Positions 32,751 through 40,314 of a stretch of 64,000 nt of DNA are shown here, in pieces. This DNA is from Arthrobacter bambusae. Its GTDB lineage: Bacteria > Actinomycetota > Actinomycetes > Actinomycetales > Micrococcaceae. The notes beneath the pieces were generated by a model. It saw only the letters and a list, made by a program, of their open reading frames with translations. It was not told where the DNA came from and did no database searches. A program made the position numbers and the translations under genes. Positions within the stretch are counted from its first letter, which is position 1; each line of letters begins with the position of its first letter. The DNA is taken from the NCBI RefSeq assembly GCF_022606295.1, contig NZ_JAHHZS010000013.1, forward strand, positions 62,001-126,000. Direction: 5' to 3'.

Positions 32751-34451
32751 ATGTCAAACAACCACATCCAGGACCCCACGGGCGAGACGGAGGAATATTC
32801 CGTCGTTGTGATCGGCGCGGGCATGGGGGGCATTTACGCCCTCCACCGGTTTGCAGATTTGGGACACGAGGTACACGGCTTCGAGGGAGCAGACGGCGTG
32901 GGGGGCGTGTGGTATCACAACGCCTACCCAGGTGCCCGCGTGGACTTGGAGAGCCATAGCTACGCCTTCATGTTTGATCCCGAGCTTTACGCGGGATGGG
33001 ACTGGAGCGAGCGATACGCTGCACAACCCGAAATCCTGCGGTACCTCAACTATGTGGCGGACCGCCTCGATGTGCGCCGAAACCTCTCGCTGAGCACCTG
33101 GGTGACTTCGGCCGATTGGCAGCCCCACGAGAACAAGTACCTCATCAAGACCAATACCGGCCGGACGGTTTGGGCCCGCTATCTCGTGATGGCGACGGGA
33201 CAGCTCTCCAAGCCCCGGAAGCCGGACTTCCCGGGACTCGATGATTTCGAGGGCGAGTGGTATCAAACCGCCCATTGGCCTAAGACCCCCGTTGAGATTG
33301 CCGGCAAGCGCGTGGCCCTCATTGGAACGGGATCTTCGGGTGTGCAGGCTGCCACGGAGATCGCCAAGACAGCCGCGCAACTCTGTGTCCTGCAGCGGAC
33401 CCCGAACTACTCGATCCCTGCACACAACGGACCGGCGGACAGGAGGAAGAAGGCCCGCCTCAATAAAAAAGTTCTGCAACTGCGTGACGAGTCATATAAC
33501 TCCCCGGTCGGTTATGTCATGCAGGGCTTTGCGGGCAAGGCTTCCGACTTCTCGGAAGAACAGCAGCAGCAGATTCTCGAGTCCAGATGGGCGTTCGGGG
33601 GCCAGACCCTGCTCGGAACTTTCTCCGACCAGGGGACGAACATCGATGTCAATAACGTCGTCGCAGAGTTCGTCCGCGGCAAGATCCGCGACATGATCGA
33701 CGATCCCGAGACCGCCGAGAAGCTGATGCCTACCTCCTACCCGATCGGCATCCGTCGGCTCTGCATTGATACCGGGTATTACCCGATCTTCAATCAAAGC
33801 AATGTCAGTCTCGCGGACTTGAGAAGTGATCCGATCGAGTGCATCACCAAGACGGGGATTAAGACCCGGGACAATGAGTACGAGGTTGACCTGATCGTCT
33901 TTGCCCTCGGCTTCGAGGCCTTTACAGGCGCCCTGGACCAGGCCAACGTCCGCAACGAGCACGGCCAGCAGCCGAGCGACCGGTGGAAGCATAAGCCGCA
34001 GACCCATTTGGGGGTTATGACGCATGGGTTCCCGAATCTGTTTATGCTCACCGGCGCGCAAAGCCCGAGTGTGCTCGCAAACTTCTTCGTGGGGAACAAC
34101 CAACACGTTGACTTTGTGGCGGATATCATTGCGCACGCCGAAAAAAAGGGCGCCGTTCGCATTGAGGCAAGCCTTGAGGCCGAGCGGGAGTGGGGCGACC
34201 ACTGCAATGAGATCGCGGCGCCGCTCCTGCGCCGTGCCGTGGACAACTACATGGTCCACGTCAACAAATACGACGGCTCGCGCTATTTCATTCCGTATGC
34301 CGGTGGCTTCGACAAGTACGTCAAGAAGGTCGAAGAAGTTGTCTCCGACGACTACCGCGGCTTCGTTTTTACGAAGGCTTTCGCACCCGGCAATTCAGGA
34401 CAAAGCGCGAACGAAAGCCGGAGCCGTGACGCGGTCCTCACGGCAAAGTAA
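32751..34451 (+). CDS. Type I Baeyer-Villiger monooxygenase (cyclohexanone monooxygenase-like), altered fingerprint
   Basis: This flavoprotein of about 566 residues has two Rossmann motifs (GAGMGGIYALHR near residue 22, GTGSSGVQAATEI near 190) and the GVWYHNAYPGARVD motif. The family fingerprint FxGxxxHxxxWP reads FEGEWYQTAHWP (33246-33281): Gln replaces the central His, while a His appears three positions later. It should insert oxygen next to a ketone to make a lactone or ester with NADPH. The ATG at 32751 is chosen for the GGGAGCG site; an in-frame start at 32682 lacks one. It is transcribed from module D and closed by a strong terminator. Confidence 0.88.
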   Translation: MSNNHIQDPTGETEEYSVVVIGAGMGGIYALHRFADLGHEVHGFEGADGVGGVWYHNAYPGARVDLESHSYAFMFDPELYAGWDWSERYAAQPEILRYLNYVADRLDVRRNLSLSTWVTSADWQPHENKYLIKTNTGRTVWARYLVMATGQLSKPRKPDFPGLDDFEGEWYQTAHWPKTPVEIAGKRVALIGTGSSGVQAATEIAKTAAQLCVLQRTPNYSIPAHNGPADRRKKARLNKKVLQLRDESYNSPVGYVMQGFAGKASDFSEEQQQQILESRWAFGGQTLLGTFSDQGTNIDVNNVVAEFVRGKIRDMIDDPETAEKLMPTSYPIGIRRLCIDTGYYPIFNQSNVSLADLRSDPIECITKTGIKTRDNEYEVDLIVFALGFEAFTGALDQANVRNEHGQQPSDRWKHKPQTHLGVMTHGFPNLFMLTGAQSPSVLANFFVGNNQHVDFVADIIAHAEKKGAVRIEASLEAEREWGDHCNEIAAPLLRRAVDNYMVHVNKYDGSRYFIPYAGGFDKYVKKVEEVVSDDYRGFVFTKAFAPGNSGQSANESRSRDAVLTAK

Positions 34452-34464
34452 ATAGACAGCCAAC

Positions 34465-34519
34465 GTGCTCCCCGGAAGCCGGACTGGTCATCCAGTTCAG
34501 GCTCCCGGGGAGCACTTTT
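34465..34519 (+). terminator. Strong intrinsic terminator after the Baeyer-Villiger gene
   Basis: An 11-bp perfect outer stem (34465-34475 with 34505-34515) encloses an inner partial hairpin and is followed by TTTTATT. It insulates the next promoter module. Confidence 0.88.
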
Positions 34520-34593
34520 ATTCCTGCGCGCAACATATCCGTCGAAGTGCATGGCCAGGGCTTTTTGGCTTGCCCTCACGGGAGGACACACTT

Positions 34594-34715
34594 TGGCGCC
34601 GTTTCCTTCCTGGTTGGCACCGATGGCCATGCCGGTGCTGCCCCACCTTCTCTTAGCGTTGATTGTGGGCGAAGTCGGCAGGGCAAGCCGACGCACTGAA
34701 ATCAAAGGAGATCCG
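34594..34715 (+). promoter_or_regulatory. AraC-type promoter module, copy E
   Basis: Half-sites TGGCGCCGTTTCCTT (34594) and TGGCACCGATGGCCA (34615) are 21 bp apart; TTAGCGTTGATTGTG starts at 34653, 38 bp after the second. The leader hairpin is GTCGGC-AGGGCAA-GCCGAC (34674-34692). The ribosome-site block matches copies B and D. Confidence 0.85.
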
Positions 34716-34820
34716 GTGAGCTTCCCCAGTCCAAAACCCTCATCCCGCCGCCTACGCGAGGCCGCCAAAGGCGAGGCCAACTCTCGCGGGCAGGTATGCC
34801 CCACAACTACAAGGACATGA
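34716..34820 (+). CDS. Leader ORF, 34 aa, upstream of the SDR gene
   Basis: The ORF begins at the conserved GTG behind AAAGGAGATCCG and ends 10 nt before the SDR start, inside its ribosome site (ATGAAGGAATAACG). It is basic and unlike known proteins. Its first codons (GTGAGC) match those of the flavin reductase at copy B, suggesting the module was copied together with the original start codon. Confidence 0.35.
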   Translation: MSFPSPKPSSRRLREAAKGEANSRGQVCPTTTRT

Positions 34821-34830
34821 AGGAATAACG

Positions 34831-35580
34831 ATGACCAACGTACTCGAAGGCAAGACCGCAATAGTCACCGGTGCCGGTTCAGGCATGGGTTTGGCAACTG
34901 CCCGCCTGTTTCATCAGCAGGGCGCGAACATTGTTCTGGCGGACTTCTCCGGGGCCCAGGAGAAAACGGCTGTCGAGCTCGGAGATCGCACGGTGCCCAT
35001 CCAGGCTGACATCTCAAACGCCGCAGACGTGAAGGCAATGGTAAGCCTGGCCATCAGCGAATTCGGCGGACTGGACATTCTGTGCAACATTGCCGGGGCA
35101 AATGCTCCGATGGTCCAGCACCATGAGGCGCTGGAGTCCGATTTCGACAAGATGATCAACGTCAATCTCCGAGGCGCTTTCCTCACGATGAAGTTTGCCA
35201 TTCCGGCCATGCTGGAGCGTGGCGGGGGATCGATAGTCAATGTGGCTTCAGCCGCAGCCTTGATGGGAACGCCTCTGTACGGCAGTTACAGCGCTGCCAA
35301 GACAGGCCTCCTCGGGCTGACCCGCACCATCGCCCTTGAGTACGCGGAGCAGAATATACGCGCGAATTCCATCTGCCCTGGCCCCATCAGGACTCCAATG
35401 ATGGAAGAAGCCTTGGCAGAAAACCCTGCCGCCGCGGACTATCTCATCAATATGGTTCCGGCACGTCGTGTTGGAACAGCCGAAGAAGTAGCCAATGCCG
35501 TCCTGTTCCTCGCCAGTGAGCAGTCTTCGTACATTACCGGCGTCGCGTTGCCGATCGACGGCGGCCAGACCGCCGCATAA
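34831..35580 (+). CDS. SDR-family oxidoreductase (FabG-like)
   Basis: This 249-residue classical SDR has TGAGSGMGLATA at the cofactor site, a CNIAG variant of NNAG near residue 88, catalytic Ser in ASAAALMG and Tyr-Lys in YSAAK near 152. The end (YITGVALPIDGGQTAA) is typical. It follows module E and shares it with a flavin reductase. An NAD(P)-dependent alcohol dehydrogenase step next to the Baeyer-Villiger unit suggests it supplies the ketone; this is inference. Confidence 0.9.
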   Translation: MTNVLEGKTAIVTGAGSGMGLATARLFHQQGANIVLADFSGAQEKTAVELGDRTVPIQADISNAADVKAMVSLAISEFGGLDILCNIAGANAPMVQHHEALESDFDKMINVNLRGAFLTMKFAIPAMLERGGGSIVNVASAAALMGTPLYGSYSAAKTGLLGLTRTIALEYAEQNIRANSICPGPIRTPMMEEALAENPAAADYLINMVPARRVGTAEEVANAVLFLASEQSSYITGVALPIDGGQTAA

Positions 35581-35654
35581 TTGTCCACACAAATTCGGCC
35601 CGGGTGTGGTCAGAGAGCCATCACTCCCACGCGGGCACCGAGAGGAAGAAAACC

Positions 35655-36194
35655 ATGACCCAAAAGTTTATGACCCGGCCGAAGGTCAGTGCATTCGGCA
35701 ACGACCCTTTGCTGGTGAGAAGCACGTTCGCACAGTTTCCGTCAGGAGTGGCGGTGCTCGCGGTCGAAGCCGGCGACGAGAAGCATGCACTCGTCGCGTC
35801 ATCGTTCATGGTTGGCGTGTCGCTCGAACCGTGCCTCGTCGCGGTAGCGGTGCAGAAGTCATCGGAGACATGGGAGCAGATCAAGAATGCCGCCTCACTC
35901 GGGGTATCGATCTTTGGCAAGGGGCAGGGACATCTGACCCGCAGGCTCGCAGGCAAGGACCGTGCTGCACGCTTTGAGCAGGTGGCCATCGACGTCGGTG
36001 AGGACGGGGCAGTGTTCATAGAAGATGCGGCGTTGTGGCTCGAGTGCTCGGTCCACGAGGTTTCAGAGGCCGGCGATCACTGGATGGCGCTGCTTGAGGT
36101 GAAGAAGCTCGGAGTGGGCGAAAACGAGCCGCTCATTTGGCACGGCGCCAAGTTCCGCGACCTCGTCAACGCGCAGTCGATCGACGTGGTGTAG
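35655..36194 (+). CDS. Flavin reductase family protein (copy 2)
   Basis: The 179-residue split-barrel flavin reductase has FAQFPSGVAVLAVEAG and LVASSFMVGVSLEPCLVAVAVQ, the PF01613 hallmarks. The ATG at 35655 follows GAGGAAG. It is only distantly similar to the reductase at 11240. No obvious two-component oxygenase is adjacent, so it may serve the LLM monooxygenase or another oxygenase elsewhere. Confidence 0.85.
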   Translation: MTQKFMTRPKVSAFGNDPLLVRSTFAQFPSGVAVLAVEAGDEKHALVASSFMVGVSLEPCLVAVAVQKSSETWEQIKNAASLGVSIFGKGQGHLTRRLAGKDRAARFEQVAIDVGEDGAVFIEDAALWLECSVHEVSEAGDHWMALLEVKKLGVGENEPLIWHGAKFRDLVNAQSIDVV

Positions 36195-36229
36195 CAGACT
36201 GAGCGGTTGCTGTGCGTTGGAAGGACACT

Positions 36230-36772
36230 ATGAGGGTCGTTGATGCGGCGTCCGGCGAGAGGTTTCCCTCGCGCGCTGCGCGTGACATCCCTGCGGACCG
36301 CACCGTGATAGCGGCCGTCATCCAGTGGCGGGACAAGATTGCCCTGTTCAGAAGAAGCGGAAAACTTGGCCACGACAGTGGCCTTTGGCACTGCATTACC
36401 GGTTTTATGGAAGCCGGGGCCACGCCTGAACAGCAGACCCTTGAAGAGTTGTTTGAGGAAGCAGGTCTGCAAACCAAAGACCTCCTGGGACTCCTGCCGG
36501 GACCGGACTTGGTGGTGGCTGACGGCTTGAGCAATCCTTGGCTCATCCATACCTTCACTGCCTTGACGTCCCGACGGCGGCTGAAGATCAATTGGGAAAA
36601 CGACGCCTACCGGTGGACCGCTCCGCACAAGGCCAAGCGTTTCGCTAACCGCGTGGACTGGCTGGACAACGTACTCGATGCGACCGGTCATGTCCCGCGT
36701 ACCGCTCCGGCGCCTGAACCCGGGGCATCCTCGGGATGGATCCCGGGTGGCGCTCCACGTCAGGAGGCCTGA
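36230..36772 (+). CDS. NUDIX hydrolase-like protein
   Basis: The 180-residue protein has a NUDIX-type fold: GLWHCITGFMEAGATPEQQ and TLEELFEEAGL (about residues 48-75). The canonical REUXEEXGU has Glu in place of the Arg, while the two metal-binding Glu residues remain. It may hydrolyse a nucleotide-linked compound or be a repurposed NUDIX protein. The start at 36230 is favoured by GGAAGGA 5 nt upstream. The 3' end overlaps the convergent ArsR gene by 13 nt. Confidence 0.75.
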   Translation: MRVVDAASGERFPSRAARDIPADRTVIAAVIQWRDKIALFRRSGKLGHDSGLWHCITGFMEAGATPEQQTLEELFEEAGLQTKDLLGLLPGPDLVVADGLSNPWLIHTFTALTSRRRLKINWENDAYRWTAPHKAKRFANRVDWLDNVLDATGHVPRTAPAPEPGASSGWIPGGAPRQEA

Positions 36773-37110
36773 CGATCCCCGTGGTTGAAGTGGGCAGCCT
36801 CCTGGAGGATCAGTTTCAGCAGGCCGGGGAAGCGGACTTCCAGGTCATCGCTGCGCAGCCGGCTCATGCGGCGGACGCCCACGTCGTGCTGATGGATCAC
36901 GCCAGCCTCACGCAGCACCCGAAAATGGCGGGTCCCGGCAGACTTTGTCACTGGAAGGGCAAAGTCGGTGCACGGGATGTCCTCGCTGCTGCCAGCCAGC
37001 TTGATGACGATCCCCAGCCGCACCGGGTCAGTCACGGCCGCCATCAGGCGGAACAGGTCCAGTTCACTGGCGTCAGGGTGTGTGAGGGGATTGGAAGTTC
37101 GGCTGGCCAT
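36760..37110 (-). CDS. ArsR-family transcriptional regulator
   Basis: The 116-residue winged helix-turn-helix protein has LFRLMAAVTDPVRLGIVIKLAG followed by TKSAGTRHFRVLREAGVIHQHDVGVRR. Cys is limited to one (PCTDF), so it lacks an obvious metal-binding box and may sense a small molecule or redox state. It is divergent from the reductase at 37263, which has a 150-nt promoter gap. A role in controlling that reductase is likely. Confidence 0.82.
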   Translation of the reverse strand: MASRTSNPLTHPDASELDLFRLMAAVTDPVRLGIVIKLAGSSEDIPCTDFALPVTKSAGTRHFRVLREAGVIHQHDVGVRRMSRLRSDDLEVRFPGLLKLILQEAAHFNHGDRQAS

Positions 37111-37262
37111 GTGCCCAGTCTATCGCTAAAACCGCCTATGTTTACCCTGACGCGAACATAAGATACATTTAACGCCAGACCCACCCACCAGTGCGTGCCA
37201 CCAACGGGCCGGAGCTTTCAGGTTTCCGCCCCATCCACGACTCTCGACTGAGGAAACAAAAA

Positions 37263-37979
37263 ATGCCCACACTTGGAATTATTGGCACCGGGAACATCGG
37301 TGCTGCCATCGCTCGTCTCGCCGTAAATGCCGGCATCCCGGTAGTGCTGTCCAATTCCCGCGGCCCGGAGACACTCGCAGGCCTCGTCTCAGAGTTGGGA
37401 CCGCTGGCTTCCGCCGGCACCATCGAACAGTCCGCAGCGGCCGGAGACGTTGTTGTGCTGTCCGTGCCGCTCACGGCGCATAGCGCCATTCCCGCATCCC
37501 TGCTGGAAGGGAAGGCCGTACTCGACACCACCAACTACTACCCGTTCCGGGATGGAAGGGTGTCTGAGCTCGACGAGGAACGGCTGACTACGAGCGAACT
37601 CGTGCTACGGCACTTTCAAGGAGCCGGCCTGACGAAGGCCTTTAACAACATCCTCGCGCACCACATCCCCCAGCTGGCGCGCCCCGCCGGCGCACCCGAT
37701 CGCACCGCCCTTCCCGTGGCGGGCGATGACGCTTCCGCCAAGACCAAGGTCATGAGCCTTATCGGGCAACTGGGTTTCGATGCAGTGGACGCCGGTTCGT
37801 TGGCTGAGAGCTGGCGTTTCGAGCCGGAAGCCGGTGCCTACACCAGGCTTTACCTGGCGGACGCCGCCACCCCGGACGACAGCATGCTCGAAGCTCCCGC
37901 CGCACCTGTGTCCGCTGAGCGGCTGAGCGACGCACTGAAGCGTGCCGAACCGGTGCGGGTTGCCGCTCGCACCTTCTAG
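37263..37979 (+). CDS. NADPH-dependent F420 reductase-like protein (copy 2)
   Basis: The 238-residue protein has a Rossmann start, MPTLGIIGTGNIGAAIARL, then NSRGPETLAG, VLDTTNYYPFRDGRV and GFDAVDAGSLAESWRFEP. These mirror the protein at 16374-17117. The ATG at 37263 follows GAGGAAAC. It probably catalyses NADPH-dependent reduction of a flavin, deazaflavin or quinone-like acceptor. The divergent ArsR gene suggests induction by the compound handled. Confidence 0.82.
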   Translation: MPTLGIIGTGNIGAAIARLAVNAGIPVVLSNSRGPETLAGLVSELGPLASAGTIEQSAAAGDVVVLSVPLTAHSAIPASLLEGKAVLDTTNYYPFRDGRVSELDEERLTTSELVLRHFQGAGLTKAFNNILAHHIPQLARPAGAPDRTALPVAGDDASAKTKVMSLIGQLGFDAVDAGSLAESWRFEPEAGAYTRLYLADAATPDDSMLEAPAAPVSAERLSDALKRAEPVRVAARTF

Positions 37980-38039
37980 AAACCGTTCCACGGCGGGCTG
38001 GCCTTAGGGTCAAGCCTTTGACGGCGGCACTAAGGCCAG

Positions 38040-38390
38040 CGGGGCATACAGGCCCTTACTGTGGGCCTGGAGGTCGGAGACCGGGTCGGTATCGCACCCT
38101 CATCTGCAATGACCGACTACTCGCTGCACAGCGAACTCGTCCTGGCCACCTCACGTGTCGTTCTGCCGACGGCCTCCAGCAGCGTGGGATTGGCAACCAC
38201 TCAATCGCTGATCTTCGATCCGGTCGCAGGTCCGCTGGTGCCGCGCGCCTCACTGACGCCGCCGCACATACCAGGAGCCTCGCCCCTGAGCTGGATGCGG
38301 TTTTATTAGCTCGCTGACATCGCGGAGGCCTACAGATACCTGGAGTCCAATACTCAGGTGGGCAAGATCGTCGTCCCGGTACTGGCCTGA
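38040..38390 (+). pseudogene. Eroded zinc-type alcohol dehydrogenase/quinone oxidoreductase remnant
   Basis: Fragments in different frames resemble one medium-chain dehydrogenase: VGLEVGDRVGIAP (about 38060), LIFDPVAGPLV (about 38210) and the C-terminus LADIAEAYRYLESNTQVGKI with VVPVLA and stop (38310-38390). The last fragment is a textbook end for this family. Large parts are missing and the frames do not join, so the gene is dead. It lies just downstream of the reductase gene. Confidence 0.6.
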
Positions 38391-38399
38391 TTCTTTCGA

Positions 38400-38590
38400 T
38401 GATCACGGTGGCGACGTCGGAAACGACCACCCAATCCGAGTTGATGGGCCGGACGTCGATCTAGTCCCCGATACAGGTCCGATGGAGGATCTTCCACACG
38501 CCATCGCGATTCTCGCACAGATCGCGCTAGCGGCCCAGTGGTGAATGTTCCTCGGGTCTCGCACTGGGGAGCCTGGCATCCCGAGGACCC
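38400..38590 (-). pseudogene. SnoaL-like gene remnant
   Basis: On the minus strand the sequence reads GR-stop-RDLCENRDGVWKILHRTCIGD, then a stop. This aligns with FGRYRDLCEQRQGEWKVLARTCVWD of the intact SnoaL-like protein at 18354-18983. A TAG replaces the Tyr codon, and upstream sequence is not recognisable. Together with the dehydrogenase remnant it marks 38.0-38.6 kb as a decayed piece of the same kind of catabolic cluster. Confidence 0.6.
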
Positions 38591-38676
38591 GATCTACAAG
38601 GACTGGGTGGACAGCCCGCCGACGGAATTCTCCCGGTAGCCACCACACGCGTCGCGGCTGCCTTTCCTGAAGTAAG

Positions 38677-38726
38677 CACTAAAGCGCCTGCCGGCCCCAC
38701 GTACGGGGCAGACAGGCGCTTTAGTG
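38677..38726 (-). terminator. Bidirectional terminator hairpin
   Basis: A 14-bp perfect stem (38677-38690 with 38713-38726, CACTAAAGCGCCTG type) encloses a 22-nt region. The CTTTAG/CTAAAG ends supply short T-runs on both strands. It closes the aldehyde dehydrogenase operon, whose last stop is at 38743. Confidence 0.8.
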
Positions 38727-38742
38727 TTCCGGGGTGGCTTGT

Positions 38743-40245
38743 CTAGCTGGCGTGGGGGTCTGCGAGGCCGATGTACTGGATGGTGGTGTATTCGGCGATG
38801 CCTTCGGATCCGCCTTCGCGGCCGAGGCCGGATTGTTTGACGCCGCCGAAGGGGGCTGCGGCGTTGGAGATGACGCCGGCGTTTAAGCCGACCATGCCGA
38901 ACTCGATCTGCTCTGCCACGCGCAGGAGCTGGTTGAAGTCTCGGCTGTAGAGGTAGGAAGCGAGGCCGTATTCGGTGTTGTTGGCGAGCCGGATGGCGTC
39001 CTCCTCGGTTTTGAAGGTGGTGACCGGGGCGACGGGACCGAAAATTTCCTGGCCTAGAATCGCTGCGCCGTTGGGAACGTTGGCGAGGACCGTGGGCTGG
39101 TAGAAGTATCCGGGCCCGTCCACGGGCCCGCCACCTGTAACGGCGGTAGCCCCGGCGTCGACGGCGGCAGCCACCAGGGCGTGCACGTCATCTCGGGCGC
39201 CGGCGTCGATCAGCGGACCGACCTGGGTGCAGGGGTCGGTGCCGCGGCCGGTGGTCAAGGCGCCCATGGCCGCAGCAAACTTCTGTGTGAACTCGGCGGA
39301 GACGGATTCCTGGACGAGGAAGCGGTTGGCGGCGGTGCAGGCTTCACCCATGTTTCGCATTTTGGCCGCAATGGCCCCTTCGACGGCCTTGTCCAGGTCG
39401 GCGTCCTCAAACACGATGAACGGGGCATTCCCGCCCAATTCCATGGAGGTCCGCAGCACATTCTGAGCCGCGTCGGCCATGAGGCGCTTGCCCACCGGTG
39501 TGGAGCCGGTGAACGAAACCTTCCGCAGCCGTGAGTCTTTGAGCAGGGGGCCGGAGATCCCGGACGCGCTGGAGGAGGCCACGACGTTCAGGACACCGGC
39601 GGGCAGTCCGGCATCGAGCATGGTCTGCGCGAAGTACTGCGCGGTGAGCGGGGTGAGCTTCGCGGGCTTGAGGATCATGGTGCAACCCGCTGCTACGGCG
39701 GGGGCGACCTTGCGGGTGGCCATGGCGAGCGGGAAGTTCCAGGGGGTGATGAGCAGGCACGGTCCGACGGGCTTGTGCTGGACGAGGATCTTGTTTTTGC
39801 CTTCGGGTGTGGTGAGGTAACGGCCGTAGTCGCGGACGGTTTCTTCGGAGAACCAGCGCAGGAATTCGGCCCCGTAGGTGACTTCGCCGCGGGCTTCGGC
39901 CAGCGGTTTGCCCATTTCCAGGGTCATCAGGAGGGCGAAGTCCTCGGCGCGTTCGGTGACCAGGTCAAAGGCGCGGCGGAGGATTTCGGCGCGTTCTCGC
40001 GGGGCGGTCCGCGCCCAGGACGCCTGGGCGGCGTCGGCTGCGTCCAGCGCGGCGAGAGCGTCCTCGCTGGTCGCGGAAGCAAGGGTGGCGAGCACCTCCC
40101 CGGTCGCGGGGTCGTGGACGTCGAACGTGCCGCCGTCGGACGCGTCCCGCCACTGCCCGCCGATCAGCAGGCCGGTGGGGACGGAGTCGAGGAGCGAAGC
40201 TTCGCGTTCGGGTGAAACGGCAGGGGAAAGCGCGGAAACAGTCAT
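38743..40245 (-). CDS. NAD(P)-dependent aldehyde dehydrogenase (succinate-semialdehyde dehydrogenase-like)
   Basis: This 500-residue protein of the ALDH superfamily has the cofactor loop SFTGSTPVGKRL (about 240), catalytic Glu in MELGGNAPFIVFEDADLDKA (about 265) and catalytic Cys in GEACTAANRFLV (about 300). It best matches the GabD group of succinate/glutarate semialdehyde dehydrogenases. It oxidises an aldehyde to an acid. As the last gene of the E1-E2-ThDP enzyme operon it may take an aldehyde released by the ThDP enzyme 70 nt upstream. Confidence 0.9.
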   Translation of the reverse strand: MTVSALSPAVSPEREASLLDSVPTGLLIGGQWRDASDGGTFDVHDPATGEVLATLASATSEDALAALDAADAAQASWARTAPRERAEILRRAFDLVTERAEDFALLMTLEMGKPLAEARGEVTYGAEFLRWFSEETVRDYGRYLTTPEGKNKILVQHKPVGPCLLITPWNFPLAMATRKVAPAVAAGCTMILKPAKLTPLTAQYFAQTMLDAGLPAGVLNVVASSSASGISGPLLKDSRLRKVSFTGSTPVGKRLMADAAQNVLRTSMELGGNAPFIVFEDADLDKAVEGAIAAKMRNMGEACTAANRFLVQESVSAEFTQKFAAAMGALTTGRGTDPCTQVGPLIDAGARDDVHALVAAAVDAGATAVTGGGPVDGPGYFYQPTVLANVPNGAAILGQEIFGPVAPVTTFKTEEDAIRLANNTEYGLASYLYSRDFNQLLRVAEQIEFGMVGLNAGVISNAAAPFGGVKQSGLGREGGSEGIAEYTTIQYIGLADPHAS

Positions 40246-40314
40246 GAAGGGAAGTCCTTAAAAGTTGTAGGGGTATGGGCGGGCGCAACCGACCCGGGGG
40301 CTGATGGGGGAGGG

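Noticed and set aside
11240..34451. Assignment as a camphor or cineole degradation cluster
   Set aside because: No cytochrome P450, ferredoxin or ferredoxin reductase is present, and only one gene (21724) is specifically OCH-like.
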